A stretch of DNA of 64,000 bases from Allolobophora icterica (GCA_963556255.1 OY744604.1:24426876-24490875); one strand, 5' to 3'; positions 1-11,946 are shown, counted from the stretch's first letter. Numbers and translations are program-made. Notes: generated by a model not told the origin, from the letters alone.

Positions 1-323
1 AATGCGTTTCATACTTTCAAAGTAGATGAGCAAATTTGGGTCAAATTATTACTACCGCTGATGACACAGAAATCTCGCACCATTCTCACCTGATCATCTT
101 ATGCTGATTTAGTTGATTATGATAAAGTAAATGAACACTTGCTGAAAGAATGTAAATGCTCGCCGAGATAGTATCGGCCAAGATATGTTGATGCTAAGAA
201 GATAGCGGAAGAAACCTATGCTATGTTCACAGCCTGACTGAAGAACCTGTTGAATTATTACGTGAAAAGTCGAGAGATGAACAAGGATTATGAAAGCTAT
301 TTGATATATTATTCACGGAAAAT
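1..323 (+). pseudogene. Decayed gag-like retroelement fragment
   Basis: Reading from base 1 in frame 1 gives a continuous protein-like stretch broken by stops near bases 91, 172, 232 and 340. The pieces include WVKLLLPLMTQKSR, YDKVNEHLLKECKCSPR and AEETYAMFTA followed by LKNLLNYYVKSREMN. This charged helical pattern is what I know from capsid/gag regions of LTR retroelements in marine invertebrates. There is no start codon and no intact frame, so it is a relic. It continues, after a scrap of a host propeller exon, into a zinc-knuckle-like segment near 680. The family is inferred from memory of gag sequences, not from a search. Confidence 0.5.
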
Positions 324-324
324 T

Positions 325-455
325 GTGAAAAACAGAAACTGAACATGTTTCGATGTGCGATGAGAAGAAAATTGTCGTTGCATGGAATGACGATCTTAGA
401 CAAAGAATTATTTGTTGTGAGTCAAGTAAGTTCAGAAGTTGAAGTTATGAGCGTT
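325..455 (+). pseudogene. Scrap of the NHL propeller exon inside the gag relic
   Basis: This stretch is close at nucleotide level to 8650-8790 of copy A. The shared run covers the peptide HGMTILDKELFVV and the following SSEVEV, including the motif GCATGGAATGACGATCTTAG. It is a partial, frameless piece of the same propeller exon found at 8582, 18461 and 46654. Sequence on both sides looks like retroelement gag, so the scrap was probably inserted or recombined there. No flanking splice site or other exon of the family accompanies it. Confidence 0.65.
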
Positions 456-845
456 GCGGAGGAAACCAAAACAAAAAGTGGAAATTTGATAAAGATAATA
501 AAAAAAACAGGGAACCAACCCAATGGTAAAGAAGTCAATGCTAACTTTAAGTTTGCACTTGTAAACGTCAAATATATAACAAAACGTCACCGAGAGAAGG
601 CAATGCATCGTTCACTCCGTATAAGAGAAAAGAAGGAAATGAGCATTGAGTAGTTCAAGTACCGTAGTTGTGAAACGTTTTCATAATTGTGGGTCAGACA
701 GACATTCGGTCAAATACAGTTCAGTAACAGTTAGAACAGCAAATTATGGTTTAAAAAATACAGAGAACACACAAGCGAATCAGATTCAGTTGATAGTGCG
801 CCAGAGAAGCAGATCGAAAGGCAAGCAAACCAAGAGACTGAAGTA
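456..845 (+). pseudogene. Continuation of gag relic with degenerate zinc knuckle
   Basis: Basic, lysine-rich reading frames precede a FHNCGSDRH segment near 680-710 that looks like a CCHC zinc knuckle with its first and last cysteines lost. A basic linker plus a knuckle is the expected C-terminal part of a gag protein. The region is broken by stops and frameshifts. Together with 1-323 it suggests one decayed LTR-type element. Moderate to low certainty because the knuckle is degenerate. Confidence 0.4.
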
Positions 846-932
846 AAGTCAGTGGTGAGATGTGATGTACACAAGGAAGTATCGTTGGTCACAAGAATCC
901 AGAGAAACACAATGGGAAAGAAGATAGTAAAG

Positions 933-1700
933 CAGGGGTAGACAAACTTTTTGCACATGGGCCACATTAAACGCAAAAATATTCGGAGGGCTGGATAACA
1001 AATTTTTAATTTTTACTAAAAACTAACGTGAAAAGAAGTTTACTTATTTTACAATAAAAAAATTATATTAAATACACGTTGGCTGTTACTAATGAGATGA
1101 ATGCGACTGTGAACATGCACGCATTTAACAAGTTTCCCATAATCCGGAGTGATTGCGCTGTTCACAACTCACAGTTTGAATTCAAGTTTAGATTACTTAA
1201 CAGATATCTGTATTTGGATTTTGTTTATCTTCATAGTTGAAAATCTTTGTTGACAGATATAAATGGATGCGAATAACACAAACATTTTTAAAGCAAAAGT
1301 TTGCAGATTTGAGAATTTTTCCTTTCTGAGCGAAAAGAGGATGTTATCAGGTCTGATCCTTTGAGCTGTTTTGTTAGAACAATGTCATTTTGTGGGTTAG
1401 CCAACTCTGCAGCTGAAGCTGTCAATGTCAAATGTGAACGCTATAGTTAGCACAGCAAATTCAGTCTCAATTGATTGAAAATCCACAAATCGTCTGGAGA
1501 ACTCTTTGTCAAACTTGACAGCTGAAGGCTATATTTTTCCTCAGACTCTATATTGTGACAGTTTGCAACTGCATGGTAGGAAAGTTCCCGTAGTTTTGAT
1601 CTTTCGTCTGTTTTGAAAGCAACATTAACTTTACTTGAACGAATTTCACTTCTGCGTACACCGCTAAAGATCAAGTGAAAAACCTCTGCAGGGAAGCCGG
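933..1700. mobile_element. hAT-like DNA transposon end
   Basis: Sequence beginning CAGGGGTAGACAAACTTTTT and continuing into a GGGCCACATT stretch matches the usual left terminus of hAT-superfamily elements in animals. I could not find the matching inverted right end or an 8-bp duplication, so the right limit is approximate and the element may be truncated. No transposase is readable in the interior. Confidence 0.45.
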
Positions 1701-1714
1701 GCAGATTGGCAGAA

Positions 1715-1824
1715 TTAATGCACAGAGTTATTATTAAAGACGAGAGCAGAATAGTAAGTGAGTAAAACGTTAATGCACAGAGTTATTATTAAAGACGAGA
1801 GCAGAATAGTAAGTGAGTAAAACG
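1715..1824. repeat. Perfect tandem duplication, 55-bp unit
   Basis: Two identical 55-bp copies lie head to tail at 1715-1769 and 1770-1824. The unit starts TTAATGCACAGAG and ends GAGTAAAACG. Perfect identity points to a recent duplication. No coding or regulatory role is visible. Confidence 0.95.
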
Positions 1825-2240
1825 AAGAACCTTCTCGCGGTCTGAATTTGTAAAAGAATTTCTGAAGAATTGTGGGGCCGGATAAAAAGTGTTGGCTGAT
1901 TCGTTGCCGCTCGGGGAAATTCCTCCGTTATCTCAGCTGATAAAGAGCTGAATATCTTCCACAAGTGCGATATCCTTACGAGTTCACATACTACACTTAA
2001 TACGATTACTAGTCTCTCTACGCTTCGAGTATAGACTAACGACGAATTCTGTTGTGAATATGTTTCGACTCGACGTAAGACCTAGCTGTATACTTTTCTT
2101 GCATCGTTTTTGCTTTCGTTATTACTGACTGTAGGCGGCTGGAAAACGATTCGTTCCTTCGTTCCTTCGTTCCTTCGTTCGAATCTGTAGTTGCTTCGGT
2201 CCCTTCAGATCCTCGATTTCTCCGACTCTGCTTCTAGTTG

Positions 2241-2432
2241 TGCGCCGACTCTCTCTTCGTCCGTTTCCTGTATGCGCCGACTCTCTCTTCGTCCGTTTCC
2301 TGTATGCGCCGACTCTCTCTTCGTCCGTTTCCTGTATGCGCCGACTCTCTCTTCGTCCGTTTCCTGTATGCGCCGACTCTCTCTTCGTCCGTTTCCTGTA
2401 TGCGCCGACTCTCTCTTCGTCCGTTTCCTGTA
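2241..2432. repeat. Minisatellite, six copies of a 32-bp unit
   Basis: Six identical units start at 2241, 2273, 2305, 2337, 2369 and 2401. Each begins TGCGCCGACTCTC and ends TTTCCTGTA. The array abuts the 3' end of the inverted LINE at 2435. The unit is not a multiple of three, so the open frames across it are an artefact of repetition. A short CGTTC-type run lies just before it at about 2150-2181. Confidence 0.97.
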
Positions 2433-2434
2433 TC

Positions 2435-4262
2435 GTATCTAGTAATTTATAAGGCGCCTCTCGCAGTATAAACTATTCAGAGGCGCCCTCAGTGCATGAG
2501 CCCCGTGGAAACAGAAACGTCTTGAGCAAGCGAGTAGATGCAGAGGAGATTCCCATCATGAGTTTAGTTCGAAGTCGAGATGGAAGGCCATTCCAGGTAG
2601 TGGGACCTGTTACAGCAAAAGCTCGACGTTGGGCCAGAGTGGTCCTAGTACGAGGGACAAAGAGATCAAGACGGCCAGTAGAGCGCAAAGGACGAGCAGA
2701 AGTTGCAGAGAGATGTTGCCGCATAAGGTCAGAGAGGTATTTAGGGGCAAGCCGGGGCTGGGACTTGGAAACCAGAAGGAGGATCTTATACTGGATACGA
2801 GAAGTAATCGGGAGCCAGTGTAAGACTTCAATCATATATGTGGAGATATGAGCAAAGCGAGGAAGACGTGCTATGAGCCTAGCATCAGCATTTAAGACTG
2901 ACTGGAGGGGGGAGAGCCGTAGCATGGGGAGACCGAGGAGGAGCGAGTTACAGTAGTCGACCCGAGAGCAAATGAATGCATGTACAATGGAGGTAAAGAC
3001 AGTATAGTGGATCGCCTGATAGCTCTCAGTCGTCTCAGTTGGAAGTAGCAGGAGCGAGTCAGAGTCGAGATATGTTCAGTAAAGGTGAGGGAGGAGTCAA
3101 GAGTGACACCCACATCGCGTACACTGGAGGAGTAGGTATAAGAAGGAAACGTGAGTGCCAGCAGTGAATAGTCAAGCTTATTTAGTTGTTGCTTAGTGCC
3201 AAACCAAATCAATTGAGTCTTGGTGGAATTTAAGCAAAGTCGATTTGATGACATTCAAAGGTGCAAGTCTTGGGTAAGTAATAATAATCTTCGTTTAATA
3301 TCTTCAAACTGACAACAACGCAGTATGATTACAAATCAGTATAAGCGGATGATCACAAGTTATTACAGGAGTCGAATTTAACTGTACACGGCAGCCATGC
3401 AAGGCGCCCATCACGTCCTACATCTCATTTTATCAAACGCGCCATCTCGCGAATGAAAGGCTGAGTGGACCTAAATTTGGGGAGGCTTCGGGAAGCGATC
3501 CCGCTACCTCTTGCACTTCACGCCAGTGATGTTGCCACTACTCTATGGACCCCCAATAAGTGCATCAACGGAGGAAACAATGGAAAGTTGATCAGCTGGT
3601 GGACCATGAACAAAAGCTTGTGCGTCATCAGCATAGAGTTGGCCCGTCGCAGCATGTTTGGTAAAGATCAGGGAAATGTCAGCCGTATAGAGGATATAGA
3701 GGATAGGTCCAAGTACAGAGCCCTGGGGTACGCCAAATCTAACCCTGACCCATTGAGATCTGGAGTCACCAAAGACAACCATCTGGGAGCGATCAGAAAG
3801 ATATGGTTTAAACCAGAGAAGAGGAGTGTTAGAGATGCCACAGGATAGCTGCAAACGACGAAGAAGGATATCATGATCGACCATATCAAATGCCGAAGAA
3901 ACGTCAAAAAGAGCTAGGAGCGAGAGATGGGATTGATCAATATAGATCTCAGACAAGAGATATAGGAGGGCAGTTTCAGTGGAATGACAACCCCGAAAAC
4001 CTGACTGGACTGGAGGAAGAAGGCCTGCTTGTTCAAGATGAGGAATGAACTGAAGGAAGACAAGTCTCTCAAGAGTTTTAGAGAGGAAAGAGAGATGAGA
4101 GATAGGCCGGTAATTTTGACAAGCCGTTGGATCAAGGTTAGATATCTTAAGGGAGGGAAACACAATGGATTGTTTTTGCGAAGCCGGAAGGTGGCCCTCA
4201 GTAAGCGATCTGTTGAATAAGTAGACAAGAAACTGGGCTAAAACATCTAAAACCTTGTATGT
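2435..4262 (-). mobile_element. LINE reverse transcriptase fragment, CR1/L2-like, with nested SINE
   Basis: Read on the minus strand, the frames give RT fingers (YRPISHLSFLSKTLERL), the palm with FDVSSAFDMVDHDILL, GVPQGSVLGPILY and the YADD catalytic motif (3543-4262). The thumb follows (MSSNRLCLNSTKTQLIWF, 2892-3254), then the C-terminal region with HWLP and GPTTWNGLPSRL (2473-2925). The coding is broken by a frameshift near 2900 and by a SINE at about 3277-3541. The endonuclease and ORF1 are missing, so it is 5'-truncated. Its 3' end carries a GGCGCCTCT/AGAGGCGCC hairpin (2453-2487) shared with other LINEs in the window. It lies upstream of copy A. Confidence 0.9.
3277..3541 (-). mobile_element. 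tRNA-derived SINE inserted in LINE
   Basis: This segment interrupts the LINE between the YADD region and the MSSNRL region. Read on the minus strand it starts with a tRNA-like head (TAGAGTAGTGG, then GGATCGCTTCCC) and ends with a TAATAATAAT-type tail. It matches the SINE at 60560-60890, sharing GGCGTGAAG, the ATGGCTGCCGT region, CGACTC(C/T)TGTAA and the ATTATTATT tail. Boundaries are read from loss of LINE coding. Confidence 0.7.
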
Positions 4263-4299
4263 GCCTTCTCTGGCGTCTGTAGCTTGACTTCGGGTTTAT

Positions 4300-4790
4300 A
4301 TACTCGACTCTCATTAAATTTTAATATGTGCATCGCCTCATTTAATATGTACCGTGGCACATTCCAGCATTATTTATGCACAGAGCCTAATTTAATATGT
4401 GCGATTGCGCATTCTGGCATTTATTATTCACATTGGTGCATGCTCACATTAGTTATGCACAGGCGCATTCCTTCATCAATCTTAGCATAGCTATACATTC
4501 TTAGGACGTCAATAAGGCAGTTTCGGGTTTGCAACCGGTTGAACCTCTCGTAATAAGTTTAAACAGATTTGTTACTGTTTCTTCGTACTTTCTAATCGTA
4601 GATATGGCAAGGGGGTCTATCCTTGTTCAGTACAAACGGAGAAAGACTTTGTGGGGAAATGCCTTTAGGTACTTTTCTACAAACTGTCTTTTTGATGACT
4701 AATGTTGTGCGCGATGGGTTAATACGCCATATTTAACGAAAGGCATTGACGGATAGTAGACCTGCTGTTCATAATAACGACATCCTTATA
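4300..4790. other. AT-rich non-coding stretch upstream of copy A
   Basis: The part at 4310-4490 repeats short phrases such as TTTAATATGTGC and GCGCATTC in a degenerate way, suggesting an old decayed repeat. The rest is probably the intron leading into the exon at 4808. I see no gene, promoter or RNA. Confidence 0.4.
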
Positions 4791-4807
4791 CATTCTGCTG
4801 TTTGCAG

Positions 4808-4909
4808 GTAGCAGAGAAAAATGTCTGGATCTGGAACAGAAATTAGAACTAGAGCGAACGGACAAAGATCTTCTAAAGGAACATACACAGGATTACAGAA
4901 GAACAATCG
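4808..4909 (+). CDS. Copy A: coiled-coil exon of the NHL gene family
   Basis: The exon is preceded by TGTTTGCAG and followed by GTAGGA. It is 102 bp, phase 1 at both ends, and reads SREKCLDLEQKLELERTDKD followed by LLKEHTQDYRRTI, a charged heptad-like segment. The same exon occurs in copy C at 46038-46139 with the same length, phase and splice context. The next exon in frame is 8582-9498. Upstream exons of copy A, including any CARD part, are not visible between 1 and 4800, so they are outside the window or lost. Confidence 0.8.
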
Positions 4910-5439
4910 GTAGGACCTACAGGTTCAACAATTTGGTGGATTATGCATGTATACTTGTTGTTAGTTAACTTCTTTTGTTGACAACTAATCCACAGAATAT
5001 AATACTCAAGTTAGTCTGTAGCGTTCACGATTTCTCGGTTACACTTTATTTCACAGAGGTCAATCAAATCAAATCGGTCAAATCAAATTCTTTTATTGTT
5101 CACCAATCTTTGAACAATTACACAATTTACATGATAACTCGAACTTCAGTGACAAAGTAAAACACAAAGGAACGAAACCGTTCCGCTGTCGCCTAATTAC
5201 ACAGGCTATATCAGACCAATGAAAGGGCGCTTAACAACGCGCTTTACAATGCAGAGTTTATTCCTGATAACATCTGTAGCATGATAATCATGAACGTTCG
5301 GTATTAACTATGCATGTACAGAATTCCTATTAATAGTCTAGAACGTTTAATTGGCTATTTATTATATTGATATACATAATACATCTTTTGCATGATAATC
5401 TAGAATGTTTAAAATGCTCTTTAACTTATATATACACAC

Positions 5440-6175
5440 ATAATACATTGTCACAGTAATGTCACGACCCTAGCGCTCTTTAGCGTCAGAAGGCCCTGAT
5501 CGTGACAATTGACGACCCGGCGCGAAGGAAGGTTTAATATTCATTACTAAAATTACAACAACAGAGATAGAATACTCAAAAGAAATCTGAGGTACACTTG
5601 GCGAATTATTAAATATCGACTAGCGACAGTTCTCAAACGTTTTCAGTCCGTGCAGCAATACTAGTCAAAGCGTGTTCTTACAGTTGCCGTCAGATGTCGC
5701 TCCGCCAGTGTCCTGCTGCGACAAGCCTTACTTACTCAGGCCTATATTTCGCTTATCGTCATAACGACGTGCCAACTGTCATAATTGAAAGACCGTCCTC
5801 TGTGGTCGGGCGCCCAGATCGCCCGTGACTAATTGGATTCTTTACGGGCATCTAGCATCGACCTTCGCAGCTCGCCATTGATTGATCTTCATGGGGCCCG
5901 TGAGTTAACACACGAGGAACTCAATGACCTCTGACGGTTGAACGACAAGTTCCACAGGACCCGCTTCTGTAGCGCCCTGCCTGCTCCAGATCGCCATTGT
6001 CAGGAATGCTGTGACCGTGACATACATCTTATGCATTTTAAAGTGTTAGATAGACTATATCGCTACATACACAAAGAACTGCCTTGTTATGCAACCCTCA
6101 GAACTTTTACCAGATTCCGGTTTCAGGGTAATAACCAAAAGATGAGGATATGCCAATAATTATGTTTTATTTGGT
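5440..6175. other. Unidentified insertion within the LINE 3' region
   Basis: Similar phrases (AATCTAG.A.GTT followed by ATGCT.TTTAACTTAT) occur on both sides, near 5395-5430 and 6180-6215, which suggests a block inserted between duplicated or related LINE sequence. The interior has a GC-richer part (5500-5900) without recognisable coding. I could not classify it. Confidence 0.3.
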
Positions 6176-7254
6176 CTATTAATCTAGTACGTTAGACATG
6201 CTATTTAACTTATGGACGCTGTCCATTGTGTTTAAATGCAACTCCTAGAACTTCTATTCTGTTCCAGTTTGAAACAGGAGATGAGGAGGCACTACAATTT
6301 AAACATATCCATAAGATGAACTCTTAATCTGTTTTTAAATTGATGCACGTTTGTAAGGCTTGTGATCTCCAACGGCAGGGAATTCCAGAGTACTGGACCG
6401 TAGTTTCTGAGGCCATGTTGTCTAATCCTAGTGCGCATACTACTTTGATGGTACTTATTTTGGGAACGCGTTTGATGACCATGGAACTCGTGATTTTTAT
6501 TTAAAAAAACAATTGGCGAAGCTTTCCGGTAGTAAATACCTATGATACTTATTCATGAACTTCCCAGCTTGGAGTTTGTTAATAATTTCAAAGGGCAATA
6601 TATCAAGGTTTATAAATAGGTGTTTTGTATGTGCTCTGAACGGCGCATTTCTAATAACCCGTATAGCACGCTTCTATAATACTGCCAAGCTCGTCAGTCG
6701 TGTGCGGTAGGTCGATGCTCAGATGAGATTACAGTATGTGAGATATGGATATATCATCGTATAGAACAGATCTACGCGCACCTTTATCTTCAAACAGTGT
6801 CTTATACGAGCTATTATGCCTATATTTTTGCCAGTTTCACGGAGATGCTAGTTATGTGCTTTTTCCAAGATAAAAGTTCATCTATGTGAACACCCAAAAA
6901 TTTCGGTGAGGCAAGTCTTTTTATGTTTTAATTATTAATGCTAATAATGTTAGGGTAGGCCTCAAGGTCTAATTTTGTTTTTCTCCCAGAGCTAAGCAGG
7001 ATATAATTTGTTTTCTTTGTATTCAGCGTTCGTTTGTTTGCATTAAGCCATTTGTCCACCTTGTCTAGTTCCTCATTTAGCTTAATGAACAAGTCATCCA
7101 AGGATTTATTAGACATGAACACATTAGTATCATCTGCAAATATAATGAATTGTAGTGCAGGTGAAGCAAGATAGATGTCATAAACATATATCAAGAATAA
7201 AAGTGGGCCCAACATTGAGTCCTGGGGGACCCCACACGTTGCACTTAACACGAG

Positions 7255-8026
7255 TTCCCAGGGGGTGCGAGATGGCATTTCAGGGGGTGCGAGAAAGAGC
7301 AGGTGAACTTTTTTTATCGGCTGATAGAAAATCCGTCATGTTCATGCAAATGTCACGAAATTAACTCGTTACAAAAATTGTTTGCATTGAAGGTGAGGTC
7401 GCATTTATTTTATTATAGCAGAACTTGATATTAATAAATGCAACAGGCCTAATTGTGTGTGCATGTGTGTATACTTACTGAGCAGTATTTGTATCGTAGT
7501 GCAACCGGTGTCTTGCAGTGTGCCGGCATTTGTAGGTCATTATTTTTGCTCTGAGTACGATGTCATAATTATTGACATTATATTTTGAAAAAAGCAATGA
7601 GCAGGAAATTTTTTTCAAAACGGGCTTTATGAGCAGGTAAATTAGCCCATATTTTTCTCTTGCTGGTTCGCAGATTAACCCTTCATTTTTCATCATGTCA
7701 AAAAGAAGGAAGTGGAATTTATGAGTATGTGTGCTTTGGTTTCACTTGCACAGTAGGAAATGATGACTTGCAAAAACCCCAGTGCATTCTTTGTAGCGTT
7801 ATAAATTTATATGTGCATTTTATGCACTGAGTTAAAAGCTCATTTTTAGTTCAGCTTGTTCACCCACAGTACTGTATGAGTGTAGGCTATGTGGTTCAGT
7901 CTGTGGTTCAAGAAATAAAAATGTGACTTAGTCATCTTCAAATGTGATATGACTTTTATAGGGGTTGCATGCGCTAATCAAATAATTCCAAGGGGTGCGA
8001 GGCATAAAAAAGGTTGGGAAACCCTG
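7255..8026. mobile_element. hAT-like insertion nested in LINE
   Basis: The LINE reading frame stops at about 7255 and resumes after 8026. The right edge reads AGGTTGGGAAACCCTG, the reverse complement of a typical hAT end (CAGGGTTTCCCAACCT). The left edge has two copies of CAGGGGGTGCGAGA, which match an internal part of the right end in the same direction. The left terminus is therefore rearranged or truncated. No transposase is readable. Confidence 0.45.
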
Positions 8027-8581
8027 ATTTAACATTTGTGACAAGTGGCCATTGTAAGAGACACATTGTCTTCTATTTTAGGTAATCCCTAAACAAGTCC
8101 AAGAACATGCCCCTTATTCCATAATGTTCCAATTTTTAAAGTAATATTTCGTGATCCACTGTGTCGAAGGCCTTAGACATGTCCCAGAACACTCGAACTG
8201 AGAAGAGGTCCGTAACAAGTGGCATGCATTGCTTAGTTGGCCCAAGCTCGTTGTTTTGGATTCAGCAGAAGGCATTTAACTGTAATACTGCCAAATAGAC
8301 CAAAATCTTTGAATGTATAAAATAATGTAACACGATATCAATATAAACGCGTTTTCTGTAGCAGAAGATTTTCTACAAGGCTTCGTTTCAAAGGATTGCG
8401 GTATTTTGGTTTATTTATATACTGCATCGTGACAATGACTTAAATGGTTTGATGCTACTTCAACTATTAGGCGCCGATTATTAGAATATAATTCAAGATC
8501 ATTGCAATTGTATGTATTCAAATACGAAGACTAAAAAGTTAAATATATTAAATAACTAATTGAATATAATTCTACTTTTAG

Positions 8582-9498
8582 GTGAACTACAGGAAAGATA
8601 CTATTCAGATCCAGTGTTAGTTCATACGATCACAACTAAATTCGGAAAAAAGAAGATGCTGAACATATTGCGAAATGCAAAATCCTCCGCAGAAGAGAAA
8701 GAACTATTTATGCATGGAATGACGATCTTAGGCAAAGAATTGTTTGTTGTGAATGGATGGAGTTCAGAAGTTGAAGTTTACGATACGATAAATTTCAGTT
8801 TCAGTCGTCGATGGACTTTGAATGAATTAACGTGTCCTTGTGACATAGGATCCTGCAACAGAAATAAATGTCTCTACATCTTCAATGTTAAAGAAGACCG
8901 GTCGAGTGAAATCTTGAAAGTCGATCCAAATGGGAAATTAGTAAAGAATTGGTCAACAGGAGACGACTGGGGAATCGGACTGTCTGTCACAAGTGAATCG
9001 AATGTCATTTTAACTTGTTGCGAGAAAAGTAAATTAAATGTATATTCGCCAGATGGACAATTGATCCGTGAAATAAATCTATCATCCGACGAAGGTATTC
9101 GTCATCCAGTGCATGCAATTAAACTTACCAATGGTCATTTCGTGGTCAGTCATGGCGTTCATCGAGATACAAATGATCTGCCCAGAGTGTGTGTATTGGA
9201 TGCAGATGGAAAACTTAAGAAGTCATTTGGTGGAAAATCTGGATCGACAATCGGACAAATGAATGGACCATGCTATTTGTCTGTCTATAGATATGGGTTC
9301 GTCATGGTTGCTGAATATATGAACAATCGGGTTTTCTTATTGAATTCAGATTTAGAATTTACGAGAGAAATTCTCTCGAGGGAAAAACACGGATTGCGAG
9401 ATCCAAGGAGTATTCTTTTTGATGAGTCCAATGATCGACTGTTTGTGGCTGACAACGACTCTAAAAATGACCTAATTTTGATTTTTGATTGTAAATAA
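8582..9498 (+). CDS. Copy A: NHL-type beta-propeller terminal exon
   Basis: The acceptor TACTTTTAG precedes the exon, which completes a glycine codon from the previous exon and runs 305 codons to TAA at 9496-9498. After a short linker the protein repeats blade-like units: MTILGKELFVVNGWSSEVEV, KVDPNGKLVKNWS, VYSPDGQLIREI, HAIKLTNGHFVVSHG, and a canonical NHL unit GPCYLSVYRYGFVMVAE followed by NNRVFLLNSD. It ends LILIFDCK. The organisation matches the six-bladed propeller of TRIM-NHL-type proteins, which bind RNA or protein. The frame is intact, about 60-70 percent similar by eye to copy C, so it may still be used if 5' exons exist. Confidence 0.85.
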
Positions 9499-10145
9499 AT
9501 ACGGGAAGTACAATTAGTAAGTTTATTTGAAATGAATGTAGTGTGTATATTTTCTTGAAATCATACTGGTGATGAATTTCACGACCTAATTAACACTTTA
9601 TTTGATTAAAATATCTGCTAACTTGCAATAAAAGAAATTTGAAGCTTTCGTTTATGTCTAAGAAATTATTATAGTTTTAAAAGAATTATCAGAGTTTAGT
9701 TGTGTTCAAGACTGTATAGATAGGCCGATTATCGGCTGTTGTATTCAAGACTTAAACTAATTTGTAAACTGGCGCTACATAAATGTTTATTCTTGGAACT
9801 TATATAGGGAAATCGTCTAAGGTATAGCCTAATTAACGCCTCTGCTGCCTTATTAGTGAAACTGAAAGGCTAATGGTGCAATCAATGATTGAATGGAAAT
9901 TCAAAGAATGATCTAGCTCTTCAAATAAGCTTTGCTTAACGTAATTAAGCTTATAACTCGTCATTTACTTTATAAATCTGACACTGAGGAACTCATTTGT
10001 TACGTCGGCCTATCTGAGCGTAGGTAAACGATAAAACTGAAACTCACATTATATCTAAATCAACTGTAAACGCTAAGAAATTTATCAACAGTCCAAATTT
10101 ACCAATATCCGTTGCAGGAGAAGAAAATTGCAATAAAATATACCA
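9499..10145. repeat. Copy A 3' flank, duplicated downstream of copies B and C
   Basis: Bases 9499-9760 match the 3' flanks at 19440-19710 and 47565-47850; the shared phrase is CCTAATTAACA(C/T)TTT. Bases 9770-10145 match 55395-55595 and 56543-56720 (for example CCTAATTAACGCCTC(T/C)GCTGCC). The block was therefore duplicated with the gene and has since been split in copy C by transposons. Confidence 0.85.
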
Positions 10146-10149
10146 ATGC

Positions 10150-10440
10150 TTTTTTCAGCCGGAACGCGCCCGAAAGTCGTTCCGGCACCTTTTCTCAGCT
10201 GCTGAAAAATATTTGTTTATTTTAGTAATAAACACAGTAACTTAGCTATTTTAATTTAATATAATGGTGTGAACTGTTTTCAGCGTTTATTGAGACCGCT
10301 GTTAGCCCCCAATTCCGTTTTTCTCGGAATTTTAGCCCTTGCATAATTGTTCAGTTCAGAAACCTATTGTTCAGTTCAGAAACCTTTTTTTCTAGAAAAA
10401 AAAGCACTGAAATATACACAATACAATACAATACGTATCT
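10150..10440. other. Start of an insertion absent from the copy C flank
   Basis: Homology to the copy C flank stops at about 10145 and resumes at about 15175, so everything between was inserted after duplication or lost from C. This first part is AT-rich and contains a direct repeat of TTGTTCAGTTCAGAAACCT at 10348 and 10367. No coding or element end was identified before the LINE at 10440. Confidence 0.4.
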
Positions 10441-11946
10441 GGCGTCTCCCTAGCCACGTGGAACGTTCGCTCAATCCGAAATAAACACGTCGCTGTTGCC
10501 AACACGATACTCGCTGAGAACCTCGATCTGCTCCTCATCACAGAGTCCTGGCACTGCTCCTCATCTGACGTGGCGGTGCGCAGATCCGCCCCGCCGGGCT
10601 ACTCGTGCATTGACTGCCCGAGGGCTGATGTTCAGGACGGTAATGGACGCGGCTGAGCGCTCATCATCTACCATCGTCCATCGCGCAGCTTTACCAACAC
10701 GAAGATTACACTGCCAGATCCTCCCACCACCATCGAGGCTCTGGCTGTCACCGTCGCCTCTCCTCATGGCCCACTGACTGTCATTGCTGTCTACCGTCCG
10801 GGGTCTGAGCCGCCGTCAACAGCCTTCTTTGGAGAGTTTACGGCACTACGCGAACGGTCCGCGCTGCATAACACCCAGCGGGCGACATCAACTTTCACCT
10901 CGAGGACCCGGAACTGCTGGAGACAAAGGAGTTCGCACTCATCGCGAAACAGTTTGGGCTGGTGCAGCGAGTCTATGAACCGACACATCGACTGGGCGGC
11001 TGGATGGATGTTCTTATTACGCGAGACGAATGCCAGCTAATTGACCTTACAGTCCACCCACCAACCATATCAGACCATGGTCTTGTAACTGCCGTTGTCC
11101 CATTCATTCATGAGACTCTGATGCATGTCGAGGGACAGTTCCGATGCTGGAAGTCGCTGGATCGTGCAACTTTCTGTGAGACCCTCCTTTCCATCACAGT
11201 CTTTGCTGATCCATCGTCTCTGTCTGGCGCCTCGACTTTGAAATCTACGAGACAACGGTAGTCGATATCGTCAACACCATGCTTCCAGCTCGTACTGCAA
11301 AGACGCGCCGCTCGGTGCTGACACCATGGTTTGACGCTGAGTGCCGTGCTTATCGACGGTATGCCCATCGCTTGGAAAGACATTACCGGAGAACTAAGAC
11401 TTCTACTGACCGTGCTGCCTGGATAAGGCACGTCCGTGAAATGCACCGTCGGTACAAAGATAAAGAGCGGAAAGCAAGATTGCCCAGCACTCCGGAGAGC
11501 CCAGGAAACTCTGGTCGACATTCAACGACATCCTGGGTCGAGCACGCTCTGGTTCCTGCACGGCTGGATCGCACTTCACGGCTGATGCCTTCCTTAAGGC
11601 CTTCACGGCTAAAGTGAGTTCTATCCGCGATGCCACGGCAGACAACCAACCACCGGTCTTTCCACCCACGAGCTGTAATCTTCCGTCTCTGGGCCCAATC
11701 ACCAGCGCTGAGCTCCGTCGAATGATACTTACATCAGCGCGGAAGACCTGTGAACTGGATCCGCTCCCATCATTCATCCTACAAGAGACCCTTGATGTCT
11801 TCTTACCGTTCCTTACGGTTCTGTGTAATCGCTCCCTTCAAGAGGGAGTTCTTCCTGCTAGCCAAAAGAGGTCCATCGTGGTCCCGGTCCTTAAAGCGGA
11901 TGGACTCGACGCTACTGAGCAAACTAATTTTAGGCCCATAGCAAAT

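Larger units (their letters stand above)
5060..8300 (-). mobile_element. LINE insertion in the copy A intron, with nested elements
   Basis: Minus-strand frames give MSKAFDTVDHEILL and YGIRG (about 8090-8250), CGVPQDSMLGPLLFLIY, and FADDTNVF followed by WLNANKRTLNTKKTNY (6928-7278), so this is a non-LTR reverse transcriptase of CR1/jockey type. The YADD box reads FADD. A tail of TCAAA-type repeats with ATTCTTTTATTGTTCACC near 5060-5100 looks like its 3' end. The homologous intron of copy C (46140-46653) is only about 0.5 kb and lacks this block, which sets the limits. The element is split by an insertion at about 7255-8026 and probably by another between about 5440 and 6175. Confidence 0.8.

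Noticed and set aside
2241..2432. CRISPR-like regular repeat
   Set aside because: There are no spacers between units; it is a simple tandem array in eukaryotic DNA. The same holds for 43512-43880.
2191..2471. Open frames across the 32-bp minisatellite
   Set aside because: The unit is not a multiple of three and all frames are just repeat translations without start context.
8560..8581. ATG-less start of the copy A propeller frame at 8560
   Set aside because: The frame before 8582 is intron; the paralogue at 46654 and the TTTTAG acceptor show that the exon starts at 8582.
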